Source: Vicinamibacteria bacterium | Lineage (GTDB): Bacteria; Acidobacteriota; Vicinamibacteria; Vicinamibacterales; UBA2999 | Length of the DNA stretch: 6,977 nt | Assembly (NCBI GenBank): GCA_025938035.1 | Contig: JAICQE010000205.1 | Location: 1 to 6,977 of the forward strand | Direction: 5' to 3' | Part shown: positions 1-5,458 of the stretch, piece after piece | Layout: the number at the start of each line of letters is the position of its first letter | Numbering within the stretch: the stretch's first letter is position 1 | Translations under genes and position numbers: made by a program | Notes under the pieces: model-generated | The model's database searches: none | The model's input: only the letters and a program-made list of their open reading frames with translations | What the model was told of the DNA's origin: nothing

Positions 1-408
1 ATTGCGGACGTCCGCCCCTTCCGTCCGCTTGACATGGACCCCGGTGAGCCACGACGCGGTGCCGCGCGTGTGATCGCCGTTGGCGCCGTCGTCATGCGCG
101 TCGGCCTGATGCTGCGCGAGGCCGCTGACGACGACCATCCGATCGCGGAACGGCTCGAGCGGTTTCAGGATCTGGGAGAACTCGAAGGCAGCGCCTTCGC
201 CGAGCGGCGTCCAGTAGTTGATGCCGCTGAAGTTCCGCGCGACGCCGTTCGGCATGTAGACGAAGCCGAGGCGGCGGAGCGGCCGCGCCGCGGTTCGCGA
301 CTGCGCCGTCAGCGCCGGAACCATCGCATCGAGCAGCGGCAATGCGAGCGTTGCGCCTACACCCCGCAGGAACGTGCGGCGTGGTAACGAAACCTTCGAT
401 ACGAACAT
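1..408 (-). CDS. DUF1552 domain-containing exported protein, N-terminal part (cut by window edge)
   Basis: Only the first 136 residues lie in the window and the frame runs off at base 1. Family members are usually over 400 residues, so roughly two thirds are missing. The start is the ATG at 408-406, preceded by GGGAG about 6 nt upstream on the minus strand. The N-terminus carries a twin-arginine signal (P-R-R-T-F-L-R, residues 9-15), then a hydrophobic stretch and an Ala-rich region ending near ALTAQS, which suggests Tat export of a prefolded protein. After it come family features: LRRLGFVYMPNGV (about 45-57), the W.PLGEG..FEFS.ILKPLEPFRDR block (about 66-90), VVVSGL, and a His/Asp-rich stretch with HDDGANGDHTRG (about 105-116). 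It lies 82 nt downstream of the DUF1592 gene. Pairing of these two families is recurrent in Acidobacteriota and Planctomycetota. The molecular function is unknown, so a partner role with the haem-bearing neighbour is inference. Confidence 0.9.
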   Translation of the reverse strand, partial: MFVSKVSLPRRTFLRGVGATLALPLLDAMVPALTAQSRTAARPLRRLGFVYMPNGVARNFSGINYWTPLGEGAAFEFSQILKPLEPFRDRMVVVSGLAQHQADAHDDGANGDHTRGTASWLTGVHVKRTEGADVRN

Positions 409-423
409 CTTCACTCCCACCGG

Positions 424-481
424 CCACGGAGGCACTGAGGCGCGGAGAATTCTGATCCTCCGTGTTTCCGTGTCTCCGTGG
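424..481. repeat. Imperfect palindrome of the CCACGGAG...CTCCGTGG type in a spacer
   Basis: The 82-nt gap between the DUF1592 and DUF1552 genes is almost filled by this element. The left arm (424-448) begins CCACGGAGGCACTGAGG. The right arm (457-481), read in reverse complement, begins CCACGGAGACACGGAAA. The arms agree at most positions over 25 nt, and most of the differences leave G-T pairs. The loop is about 8 nt and includes part of an AGAATTCT palindrome (446-453). There is no T-tract after it, so it is not a typical intrinsic terminator. Translated on the minus strand it reads TETRKHGGSEF, a peptide I recall from spurious ORF calls over dispersed repeats in environmental bacteria. It may attenuate or stabilise the DUF1592-DUF1552 transcript. 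Confidence 0.7.
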
Positions 482-490
482 CGAGTCTGA

Positions 491-3244
491 TCATTCCCCT
501 GCTCGACGCATCGTGAACGGTGCGCTCTGCGCGATGCCGGTAATCAGCGACGCGAAGCGATAGTCGTCGCGCGCGGCGTTGCGAACGATGGTCCGGACGG
601 CCGGCGCATCGTAGTGTTCGAGGCCTCGGCCCAGCGCATAGGTCAGCAGCTTCTCCGTGACCGTCGGCACGAATCGCTCGGAGCGCAGCAGCATCTGCTT
701 CAGCCCCGCTGCGCCCTGGAACTTGCTCCCGTCCGGGAACACGCCGGAAGCGTCGATCGACGCGGACGACTCGCCGAGCGTGCGCCACTTGCCGACGGCG
801 TCGAAGTTCTCGAGCGAGAGGCCGAGCGGGTCCATCATCGCGTGGCAGCTGGCGCACACCGGATTGCGACGATGCTGCTCCATCCGCTCGCGCATCGACA
901 GCACCACGCCGTCCCCCTTCGTCGGCTTGAGGTCGCCGGCGTTGGGGATCGGCGGCGGCGGTGGTGTTCCCAGCAGGTTCTCCAGGATCCACTTGCCGCG
1001 GACGACAGGAGACGTCCGATCGGGATACGACGTGACGGTCAGGATGCTGCCCTGCCCGAGGATGCCCGAGCGCGCGCTCTCCCGGCCGAGGGCGACGCGC
1101 CGGAAGTGACTGCCCTTCACGTTCGGGATGCCGTAGTGGCGCGCGAGCCGCTCGTTGAGGAACGTGTAGTCGGCGCGCAGCAGATCGAGCACGCTGCGGT
1201 TCTCGCGGACGACGCTGTCGAAGAAGAGCTCGGTTTCGCGCCGGAACGCCTGACGCAGCGTGTCGTCGAAGTCCGGAAAGATGTTCTGCACCGGAACCAC
1301 CGCCTGCAGGTTGCGCAGGAACAGCCACTGCCCGGCGAAGTTGGTGACAAAGGCGTCGGCACGACGGTCGGCGAGCATCCGCCGCACCTGCGCGGCCATG
1401 ACCGCCGGGTTGCGGAGCTGGCCCCGCTCGGCCGCCGTCAGCAGCTCATCGTCCGGGATGCTGCTCCAGAGAAAGAAGGACAGCCGCGACGCCAGCTCGA
1501 CGTCGCTGACGCGGTACGGCGTGCCGGGTGCGGTCTTCGCCGGATCGCGTTCGACGCGCAGCAGGAACTCCGGGCTGACGAGCAGCCGCCTGATCGCGCG
1601 CTGGATGCCGTGCTCGAAAGCTTCGTTTGCGTTGCTGTCGTGTCCGCCTTCAGGCGCACCCTGCCGATAAAACGCCATGAGCGGCGCGACGTCGGCATCC
1701 GTGATCGGACGACGGTAGGCGCGGCGAGCCAATGCGGTCAGAATGCGCTTCGCGCACTGATCGTTCGGACCGTTCGAAGCGTTCGAAACGTTCGAAACGT
1801 TCGAAACGTTCGAGACGTTCGAGACGTTCGAACCGTTCGCGGGGCGGCAGACGAAGATTCGTTGGCGGCTCGGCGTATTGCCGGGTCCGGTGACGGTGTA
1901 CGGCCCGGCAATCTCTACGCTGCGCAGGTGCACGCCCTTGCGGGTTTCGGGAATGTTGACGCCGGCGGGATACGGACGCTGAAACGGCAGCCTCGTCGTC
2001 TCGTCGAGCGCAGACGTGGTGTTCGTGAACGTCACCGTCAGCGCGCGCGGCCCCGCCTTGATGGGCACGCGCAGGTTCCAGCTTTCGTCGGCCTTGTTCC
2101 GCTCCTCGCGTTGACGCGCCGTCACGCGGATCCCGCCGTCGATCTGTGAGATCGCCGGGCGCTCCGGCTGCTGGCCGTCGCCATCGCCCCGCCCGCCGGA
2201 CGGTTGTCCACCTCGGCCCGCAGCAGCCTGTCCACCGCGCCCGGCAGCAGGTTGTGCGCCCTGTCCGGCAGCAGGCTGGCCTCCCCGCCCCGGGGCGGGA
2301 CCCGCGCCGCGGCCCGCGCCTGGCGGCGCTGTGCCGACACCTGGCAGCGTGAAGCCGCCGACACGCGCGCCGTCGACGCTGATCTCGACGTGCTGATCTT
2401 CGGTGTACGCAGGCACGCTTTCATTCAGGTCACGCGCGATGCGCACGCGAATCTCGTACTCGGCGTCCGCCGGGAACACGTAGTTCACCTGTGTTCCACC
2501 GCGCGTGCCAAACGGCAGGCCGGGCAGATGAACGTCCTGCGACAGATCGTCGGTGATGCGGAAATACTCGATCGAGGCCGGCGGCGCCGGGGTGCCGACG
2601 GCCAGGCGGCTCACGCGCTGGGCCGCGCCAAGGTATTGCTCCATCAGCGTCGGCGACATCTTCAGCACGCCGGCGATGTTGTCGAACCCGTAGCTGGCGT
2701 CGTCTGCCGGCAGCATCGACGACACGTCGAGGTCGAGCGCGAGCAGATCGCGGACGGCGTTGCGGTACTCGGCGCGGTTCAGGCGATGGAAGGGTTCGGT
2801 GCGGCCCGGATTCGGGCGAGCGGCCGCCGCGCGATCGAGCTCGCCTTCGAGCCAGCCGAGAAACGCCGCGCGAGCCGGAGCGTCGGGGCGCGGCGAACCG
2901 GCAGGCGGCATCACGCCCGCGCGCATCTTGAGCACGACCTTTTCCCAGGTTGCCGCATTGCCGCCGACGTTCCACAGCGTGTCGGCATCGAGCGCGATCG
3001 GCACCGTGCCGGCTTTCTTCAGCTTTTCGTTGTGACAGCTCACGCAATACTGCGTGAACACGGCGCGCTGGCTGGCAACAGCCGCGGGCGTCGCCGTCGT
3101 CGTGTCCGCCGTCGGAGTGTCCGCCTTCAGGCGGACCCCGGGCGCCGCTGCCGACTGTGCCTGGACGGGTGCACGGTTCAGCCACAGGCTACCCAGCCAG
3201 ACCACGCCAAGCAGACACACGCCCGCCCGCCACTTCTGCGCCAC
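491..3244 (-). CDS. Exported haem-c multidomain protein (PSCyt1/DUF1587/DUF1595/DUF1592/DUF1588/DUF1585)
   Basis: A 917-residue protein starting at GTG (3244-3242), with AGGA 7 nt upstream. Residues 1-30 form a Sec-type signal peptide ending VQAQ. A cytochrome c domain of the planctomycete type follows, with C67-V-S-C70-H71 and a likely axial Met in R-A-G-V-M112-P-P. DUF1587 covers about 150-212 (FHRLNRAEYRNAVRDLL). A beta-rich region (about 250-410) may be a carbohydrate-binding-like module. DUF1595 is about 498-562 (LARRAYRRP, LLVSPEFLLRVE), DUF1592 about 575-705 (ELASRLSFFLWSSIPDDELL), DUF1588 about 725-822 with a second CxxCH (C797-A-S-C800-H801, then MMDPLGLSLENFD), and DUF1585 about 835-910 ending SAPFTMR. 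It is probably a periplasmic or cell-surface redox protein, but substrate and reaction are unknown. It is longer than I expect for the family because of a 24-nt periodic Gly-rich linker (residues 311-358), an Asn-Val-Ser repeat (about 470-492) and two palindrome insertions (residues about 36-52 and 527-537). The DUF1552 gene follows 82 nt downstream. Confidence 0.93.
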   Translation of the reverse strand: MAQKWRAGVCLLGVVWLGSLWLNRAPVQAQSAAAPGVRLKADTPTADTTTATPAAVASQRAVFTQYCVSCHNEKLKKAGTVPIALDADTLWNVGGNAATWEKVVLKMRAGVMPPAGSPRPDAPARAAFLGWLEGELDRAAAARPNPGRTEPFHRLNRAEYRNAVRDLLALDLDVSSMLPADDASYGFDNIAGVLKMSPTLMEQYLGAAQRVSRLAVGTPAPPASIEYFRITDDLSQDVHLPGLPFGTRGGTQVNYVFPADAEYEIRVRIARDLNESVPAYTEDQHVEISVDGARVGGFTLPGVGTAPPGAGRGAGPAPGRGGQPAAGQGAQPAAGRGGQAAAGRGGQPSGGRGDGDGQQPERPAISQIDGGIRVTARQREERNKADESWNLRVPIKAGPRALTVTFTNTTSALDETTRLPFQRPYPAGVNIPETRKGVHLRSVEIAGPYTVTGPGNTPSRQRIFVCRPANGSNVSNVSNVSNVSNVSNASNGPNDQCAKRILTALARRAYRRPITDADVAPLMAFYRQGAPEGGHDSNANEAFEHGIQRAIRRLLVSPEFLLRVERDPAKTAPGTPYRVSDVELASRLSFFLWSSIPDDELLTAAERGQLRNPAVMAAQVRRMLADRRADAFVTNFAGQWLFLRNLQAVVPVQNIFPDFDDTLRQAFRRETELFFDSVVRENRSVLDLLRADYTFLNERLARHYGIPNVKGSHFRRVALGRESARSGILGQGSILTVTSYPDRTSPVVRGKWILENLLGTPPPPPIPNAGDLKPTKGDGVVLSMRERMEQHRRNPVCASCHAMMDPLGLSLENFDAVGKWRTLGESSASIDASGVFPDGSKFQGAAGLKQMLLRSERFVPTVTEKLLTYALGRGLEHYDAPAVRTIVRNAARDDYRFASLITGIAQSAPFTMRRAGE
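1637..1659 (+). repeat. REP-like palindrome, copy inside the DUF1592-protein gene (DUF1595/DUF1592 junction)
   Basis: GTCG head, then T and GTCCGCCTTCAGGCGCAC. Compared with the two intact copies, one arm base differs (GGCGCAC for GGCGGAC). It is in frame in the host gene and reads as part of Q-G-A-P-E-G-G-H-D-S-N (residues about 528-538), in the variable stretch between LARRAYRRP...MAFYR and EAFEHGIQRAI. The same DNA in another minus-strand frame reads VRLKADTT, the frame used by the copy at 3114-3136. Confidence 0.75.
1762..1842. repeat. Nine-unit 9-nt tandem repeat encoding Asn-X-Ser triplets
   Basis: Nine contiguous 9-nt units with consensus CGTTCGAAA begin at 1762, 1771, 1780, 1789, 1798, 1807, 1816, 1825 and 1834. 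The three central units are identical, the next two read CGTTCGAGA, and the outer units diverge, as expected when an array decays from its edges. Being a multiple of three, it is translated on the minus strand as N-G-S, five N-V-S, N-A-S, N-G-P. The array sits between Cys466 and Cys497, just before DUF1595, so it expands a loop between two cysteines. Each unit contains TTCGA or the palindrome TTCGAA. Confidence 0.92.
2171..2314. repeat. Degenerate 24-nt periodic array encoding a Gly/Ala/Gln-rich linker
   Basis: On the minus strand residues 311-358 of the DUF1592 protein fall into six 8-residue units: GRGAGPAP, GRGGQPAA, GQGAQPAA, GRGGQAAA, GRGGQPSG, GRGDGDGQ. The period at DNA level is 24 nt. 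The array interrupts the beta-rich region, between VEISVDGARVGGFTLPG and ISQIDGGIRVTARQREE, so it is probably a disordered loop between two strands of one domain. Low-complexity coding repeats of this kind commonly vary in copy number between strains. Confidence 0.85.
3099..3110 (+). repeat. Half copy of the REP-like palindrome (left arm only)
   Basis: GTCGTGTCCGCC at 3099-3110 is identical over 12 nt to the head and left arm of the copy at 1637-1648. It lies 15 nt from the full copy at 3114-3136 and has no right arm. Together they encode the stretch G-V-R-L-K-A-D-T-P-T-A-D-T-T-T between signal peptide and haem domain. It could be a remnant of a tandem insertion or a chance local duplication. 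Confidence 0.5.
3114..3136 (+). repeat. REP-like palindrome, copy inside the DUF1592-protein gene (after the signal peptide)
   Basis: GGAG head (3114-3117), T, then GTCCGCCTTCAGGCGGAC (3119-3136). The 8-nt arms are perfect around a TC centre. The host gene reads it as V-R-L-K-A-D-T (residues about 37-43), in the linker between the signal peptide cleavage region and the CVSCH haem domain, where an insertion should be tolerated. Confidence 0.82.
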
Positions 3245-3261
3245 GGAGAGATCCTAAACTA

Positions 3262-3301
3262 GTTGGTAGTTCGTGGTTGGTGGTTGGTAGTCGTGGTTGG
3301 T
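3262..3301. repeat. Two-unit tandem repeat GTTGGTAGT(T)CGTGGTTGGT
   Basis: Two adjacent units, 3262-3282 (21 nt) and 3283-3301 (19 nt), share GTTGGTAGT-CGTGGTTGGT with a 1-nt difference inside. The first is preceded by CTA just upstream of the Shine-Dalgarno region of the DUF1592 gene (counted on the minus strand, the array is 5' of AGGA). Base composition is T/G-rich on the plus strand, unlike the surrounding genes. It fills the leader of the DUF1592 gene, together with the palindromes at 3311-3366. No promoter could be made out in this 136-nt spacer. Confidence 0.8.
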
Positions 3302-3310
3302 CGTCGGGTC

Positions 3311-3333
3311 GTAGTGTCCGCCTTCAGGCGGAC
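3311..3333 (+). repeat. REP-like palindrome, intergenic copy with GTAG head
   Basis: GTAG (3311-3314), T, then GTCCGCCTTCAGGCGGAC (3316-3333), with perfect 8-nt arms. The palindrome is identical over 18 nt to the copy at 3119-3136 within the neighbouring gene. It is on the same strand as the other copies and is followed 30 nt later, start to start, by a second GTAG-headed hairpin. Confidence 0.85.
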
Positions 3334-3340
3334 CCCTGCG

Positions 3341-3366
3341 GTAGAGGCCGACCTTTAGGTCGGCCT
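3341..3366 (+). repeat. Second GTAG-headed hairpin, variant of the same repeat family
   Basis: GTAG (3341-3344) precedes arms AGGCCGACCT (3345-3354) and AGGTCGGCCT (3357-3366), a perfect 10-nt inverted repeat around TT. The layout matches the hairpin 30 nt away, but the arms differ with compensatory changes. On the minus strand it begins 14 nt after the TAG stop of the TIGR03435 gene. It could shape the 3' end of that transcript, but no U-tract follows, so a classical intrinsic terminator is not supported. Confidence 0.8.
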
Positions 3367-3380
3367 GAATGGGCGTTCTG

Positions 3381-4406
3381 CTAGTCAACCGTAGGCCGTT
3401 CCGCAGCGTCGATTACGAGGATCGGCACCTGACCCTCGGTCGCCTCGAGCTTCAGACCGAGCTGACCCTCGATGGCATTACGGAGTGGTGGCTTGGGTGA
3501 GTCGGTGCCATTCGGGTCGAGCCCGCCTCGATTCAATTCGGGAATCCCCGGGAACCGCGGCGCCTCGAACTCGATTAGGAAATCGAACAATCCTTCAAGC
3601 CCGGTCCGATCGACGACCGTCGCACTCAGGTCGGACGCGAGACGCTCGACCAGCAACGAAATCGGCTGGCCACTGACGCTCAACGTCATCACGCCGCCAC
3701 CCGCGAGACTCATCATCGACCTCGTGGTGCCGCACCGCGGCGTCATGTCCGGCGGTCCGGAGGCTTGATTGCGAGAAGCAGGAGGAGGCGGCGGAGGAGC
3801 AGGAGAGGTGGGTGGCGGCGACGCGGCGGCCGTCCTTTTCCGCTCCTCGATCTGAGCGACACATTCCGGCGTCGTCGGCTTCAGCGCCGATCCGAGCTTT
3901 CGATCGGGACGCGCGAGCAGGAGACTGTACACCTTCCCGGGCCGCGTCGAAGGATGCGCGCGGAATCCAAACCGGTCGGCCAGCAACGCCTTGACCATCT
4001 CGTTGAACTCGGCGGCCGTCGCGTCGCGGCCCGCTCGCGCGTCGATGACGAAGTAGTCTTCGCGAATCCATTTCGGTCCACCGTCGACCTGGTATTCCTT
4101 GACGTCGTAGCTCCTCGCAATCAGCGCCAGCACGGTCGTATTGGCAGTGAACCTGCCGCCTGGAAACGTGCGAATCCCGAAAGGAATGGCTGGCGGCAAG
4201 GGCATCGGAGCGCCGGATGCCGCTGCCCGCCCCGCTTCACGTCCTGCCTCGGCTGGCGAAAGCGTCGGCTTGACCGACGTGACCTCGAATGTGAGCGGTC
4301 CAGGATTCGCCTGCGACTGGGCAAGAAGATCAGCGGCGGCGGCGACGGAGACAAGAAGCAGAGCGACCGCCATCAGACGTCGTGGCTGCGGTAGGCGCTT
4401 CGCCAT
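3381..4406 (-). CDS. TIGR03435 family (DUF3738) exported protein
   Basis: A 341-residue protein. The ATG (4406-4404) follows a strong Shine-Dalgarno GGAGG with 6 nt spacing. Residues 1-30 form a signal peptide (RRLMAVALLLVSVAAAADLLAQ). The family signature FEVTSVKP follows at 40-47, then G-GRFTANTTVLALIARSYDVKEYQVDGGPKWI at about 83-114, LLADRFGFRAHPSTRPGKVYSLLLAR at about 141-166, and the C-terminal LSATVVDRTGLEGLFDFLIEF (260-280) and PILVIDAAERPT (328-339). A Pro-rich insert (residues 196-209) sits between two cysteines, Cys182 and Cys225. This family is greatly expanded in Acidobacteriota and is assumed to be secreted, but has no established biochemical role. The gene starts 16 nt after the CoA lyase stop, suggesting co-transcription, although a functional link is not evident. 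Confidence 0.93.
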   Translation of the reverse strand: MAKRLPQPRRLMAVALLLVSVAAAADLLAQSQANPGPLTFEVTSVKPTLSPAEAGREAGRAAASGAPMPLPPAIPFGIRTFPGGRFTANTTVLALIARSYDVKEYQVDGGPKWIREDYFVIDARAGRDATAAEFNEMVKALLADRFGFRAHPSTRPGKVYSLLLARPDRKLGSALKPTTPECVAQIEERKRTAAASPPPTSPAPPPPPPASRNQASGPPDMTPRCGTTRSMMSLAGGGVMTLSVSGQPISLLVERLASDLSATVVDRTGLEGLFDFLIEFEAPRFPGIPELNRGGLDPNGTDSPKPPLRNAIEGQLGLKLEATEGQVPILVIDAAERPTVD

Positions 4407-4411
4407 ACGGA

Positions 4412-4420
4412 TCCTCCCCT
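4412..4420 (-). promoter_or_regulatory. Strong Shine-Dalgarno sequence for the TIGR03435 gene
   Basis: AGGGGAGGA on the minus strand, ending 5 nt before the ATG at 4406. It occupies most of the 16-nt gap after the TAA stop of the CoA lyase gene. It is the clearest ribosome binding site in the window and fixes the start of the downstream gene. Confidence 0.75.
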
Positions 4421-4422
4421 CG

Positions 4423-5352
4423 TTACTGACCTCGTTGAAGACTCAGATCATGCCGGCGCAGGATGACCTGCGCCATTCGCAGGCTTGCGGCGTCGATCAT
4501 CCGCCCCTGGTACGAGGCGGCGCCACGGCCTTCAGCAATCGCCGACTCGTACGCCGTCACCAGGGCCGACGCGCGGGCAACCTCCTCCTCCGTTGGCGAG
4601 AACGCCGCGTTGACGGTCGCCAGCTGCCCTGGATGGATGCACTGCTTGCCGTCGAAGCCCAGCGCCACGGCAATCTGACACGCGCGAACCAGACCGGCAG
4701 TATCGGTGTACCCCGCATATGGCCCGTCCATGCAGCGCAGGCCGTTCGCGCGCGCCGCAGCGACGATGGTCAGCATAACGGCGTGGTAGCGGTGGCCCGG
4801 ATACGCCGCGTCGTGCGCGTCGAGCTCGCCGATGGCCGTCGCCGGCATCTGCATCGACGCCGCGAAATCGCCGGGCCCGAAAACCAGTCCCTCGAGCCGC
4901 GACGAGGCGCTGGCGATTTCACGAACGTAGAGAAATCCGGCGGCGCTCTCGATCTGCGCTTCGACGCCAATGCGCTGCGTCAGACCGCGCGCGTCCTCGA
5001 TCCGGGCGAGCACGTCGTCCACGAACGCGACGTCCGCGGCCGACCCGACCTTGGGAATCATGACGACGTCGACGAGATCGGCAGCGTTTTCCAGGACGTC
5101 CATCAGGTCGCGGTCGGCGTACTCGCTGTCGAGGCTGTTGATCCGCACCATGCGCACGCGCGGGCCGAAGTCGAGCTCGCGCAGCGCGCGCACCACGTTC
5201 GCACGGCTGGGGGCTTTCTCGTCCGGCAGCACCGAGTCCTCGAGATCGAGGCAGACGGCGTCGGCCGCGCTTGCCGCGGCCTTGGCGATCATCGCCGGCC
5301 GCGACGCGGGTACGAACAGCATCGAGCGCATGAGCCGTCCAGGGGCTGCCAT
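4423..5352 (-). CDS. CoA ester lyase, HpcH/HpaI aldolase / CitE-like family
   Basis: A 309-residue cytosolic TIM-barrel enzyme expected to cleave or form a C-C bond in a 3-hydroxyacyl-CoA (malyl-, citramalyl- or 3-hydroxy-3-methylglutaryl-CoA type) with Mg2+. Family motifs are in order: MRSMLFVPASRP (8-19), DAVCLDLEDSV (31-41), RINS with Arg70, MIPKV (98-102), VEAQIESAAG with Glu131 and Glu135 (130-139), LVFGPGDF with Asp162, DGPY (209-212) and GFDGKQCIHPGQ (232-243). Glu135 and Asp162 are the expected metal ligands by family analogy. A C-terminal GRMIDAASLRMAQ segment resembles the lid of CitE-like enzymes that act alone, and no citrate lyase alpha or gamma gene is nearby. The ATG at 5352 is weakly supported. 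The ATG at residue 8 (5331), with GGACGG upstream, would give the more usual N-terminus. An acyl-CoA dehydrogenase gene lies 110 nt upstream. Exact substrate is undetermined. Confidence 0.92.
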   Translation of the reverse strand: MAAPGRLMRSMLFVPASRPAMIAKAAASAADAVCLDLEDSVLPDEKAPSRANVVRALRELDFGPRVRMVRINSLDSEYADRDLMDVLENAADLVDVVMIPKVGSAADVAFVDDVLARIEDARGLTQRIGVEAQIESAAGFLYVREIASASSRLEGLVFGPGDFAASMQMPATAIGELDAHDAAYPGHRYHAVMLTIVAAARANGLRCMDGPYAGYTDTAGLVRACQIAVALGFDGKQCIHPGQLATVNAAFSPTEEEVARASALVTAYESAIAEGRGAASYQGRMIDAASLRMAQVILRRHDLSLQRGQ

Positions 5353-5366
5353 TGCTGGATCTCAGT

Positions 5367-5458
5367 AATTCAAGATGCAAAATGCAAGATGCACACTACA
5401 GCGTGGGCCCGTGTTTCAGTGTGCATTTTGCATTTTGAATTTTGCATTTTGCATTTCA
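5367..5458. repeat. AT-rich long inverted repeat built of TTTTGCA units
   Basis: The 110-nt spacer between the acyl-CoA dehydrogenase and CoA lyase genes is strikingly AT-rich for this GC-rich window. The left arm (5367-5396) ends ATGCAAGATGCACAC, and the right arm begins GTGTGCATTTTGCATTTTG at 5419. About 26 of 30 positions pair as Watson-Crick and two more as G-T, around a loop of 22 nt (5397-5418). The right side continues with further TTTTGCATTTTGCATTT to 5458, close to the TGA stop of the dehydrogenase at 5463-5465. The stem could act on the 3' end of the dehydrogenase transcript or separate expression of the two genes. The direct repeats within it suggest a dispersed element. Confidence 0.85.

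Noticed and set aside
411..1328. Minus-strand open frame of 305 codons overlapping the end of the DUF1592-protein gene
   Set aside because: Out of frame with DUF1592/DUF1588/DUF1585, Arg-rich, and its tail is only the translated palindrome (TETRKHGGSEF).
1762..1842. Possible CRISPR-like or iteron array
   Set aside because: Units are 9 nt and contiguous without spacers, and lie in frame inside a gene. A coding microsatellite explains them better.
614..2149. Long plus-strand open frame opposite the DUF1592-protein gene
   Set aside because: It is antisense to a gene with clear domain motifs. The product is Arg/His/Val-rich with no recognisable domain, as expected for the complement of GC-rich coding DNA.
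2204..3262. Plus-strand open frame of 352 codons
   Set aside because: Mirror of the N-terminal half of the DUF1592-protein gene, with biased composition, no recognisable family and no convincing ribosome binding site.
3345..3366. Rho-independent terminator of the TIGR03435 gene
   Set aside because: Position and stem fit, but no U-tract follows on the minus strand, and the GTAG-headed layout repeats 30 nt away, favouring a REP-like element.
3245..3380. Promoter for the DUF1592-protein gene
   Set aside because: No convincing -35/-10 pair was visible in the leader. The spacer is accounted for by repeats.
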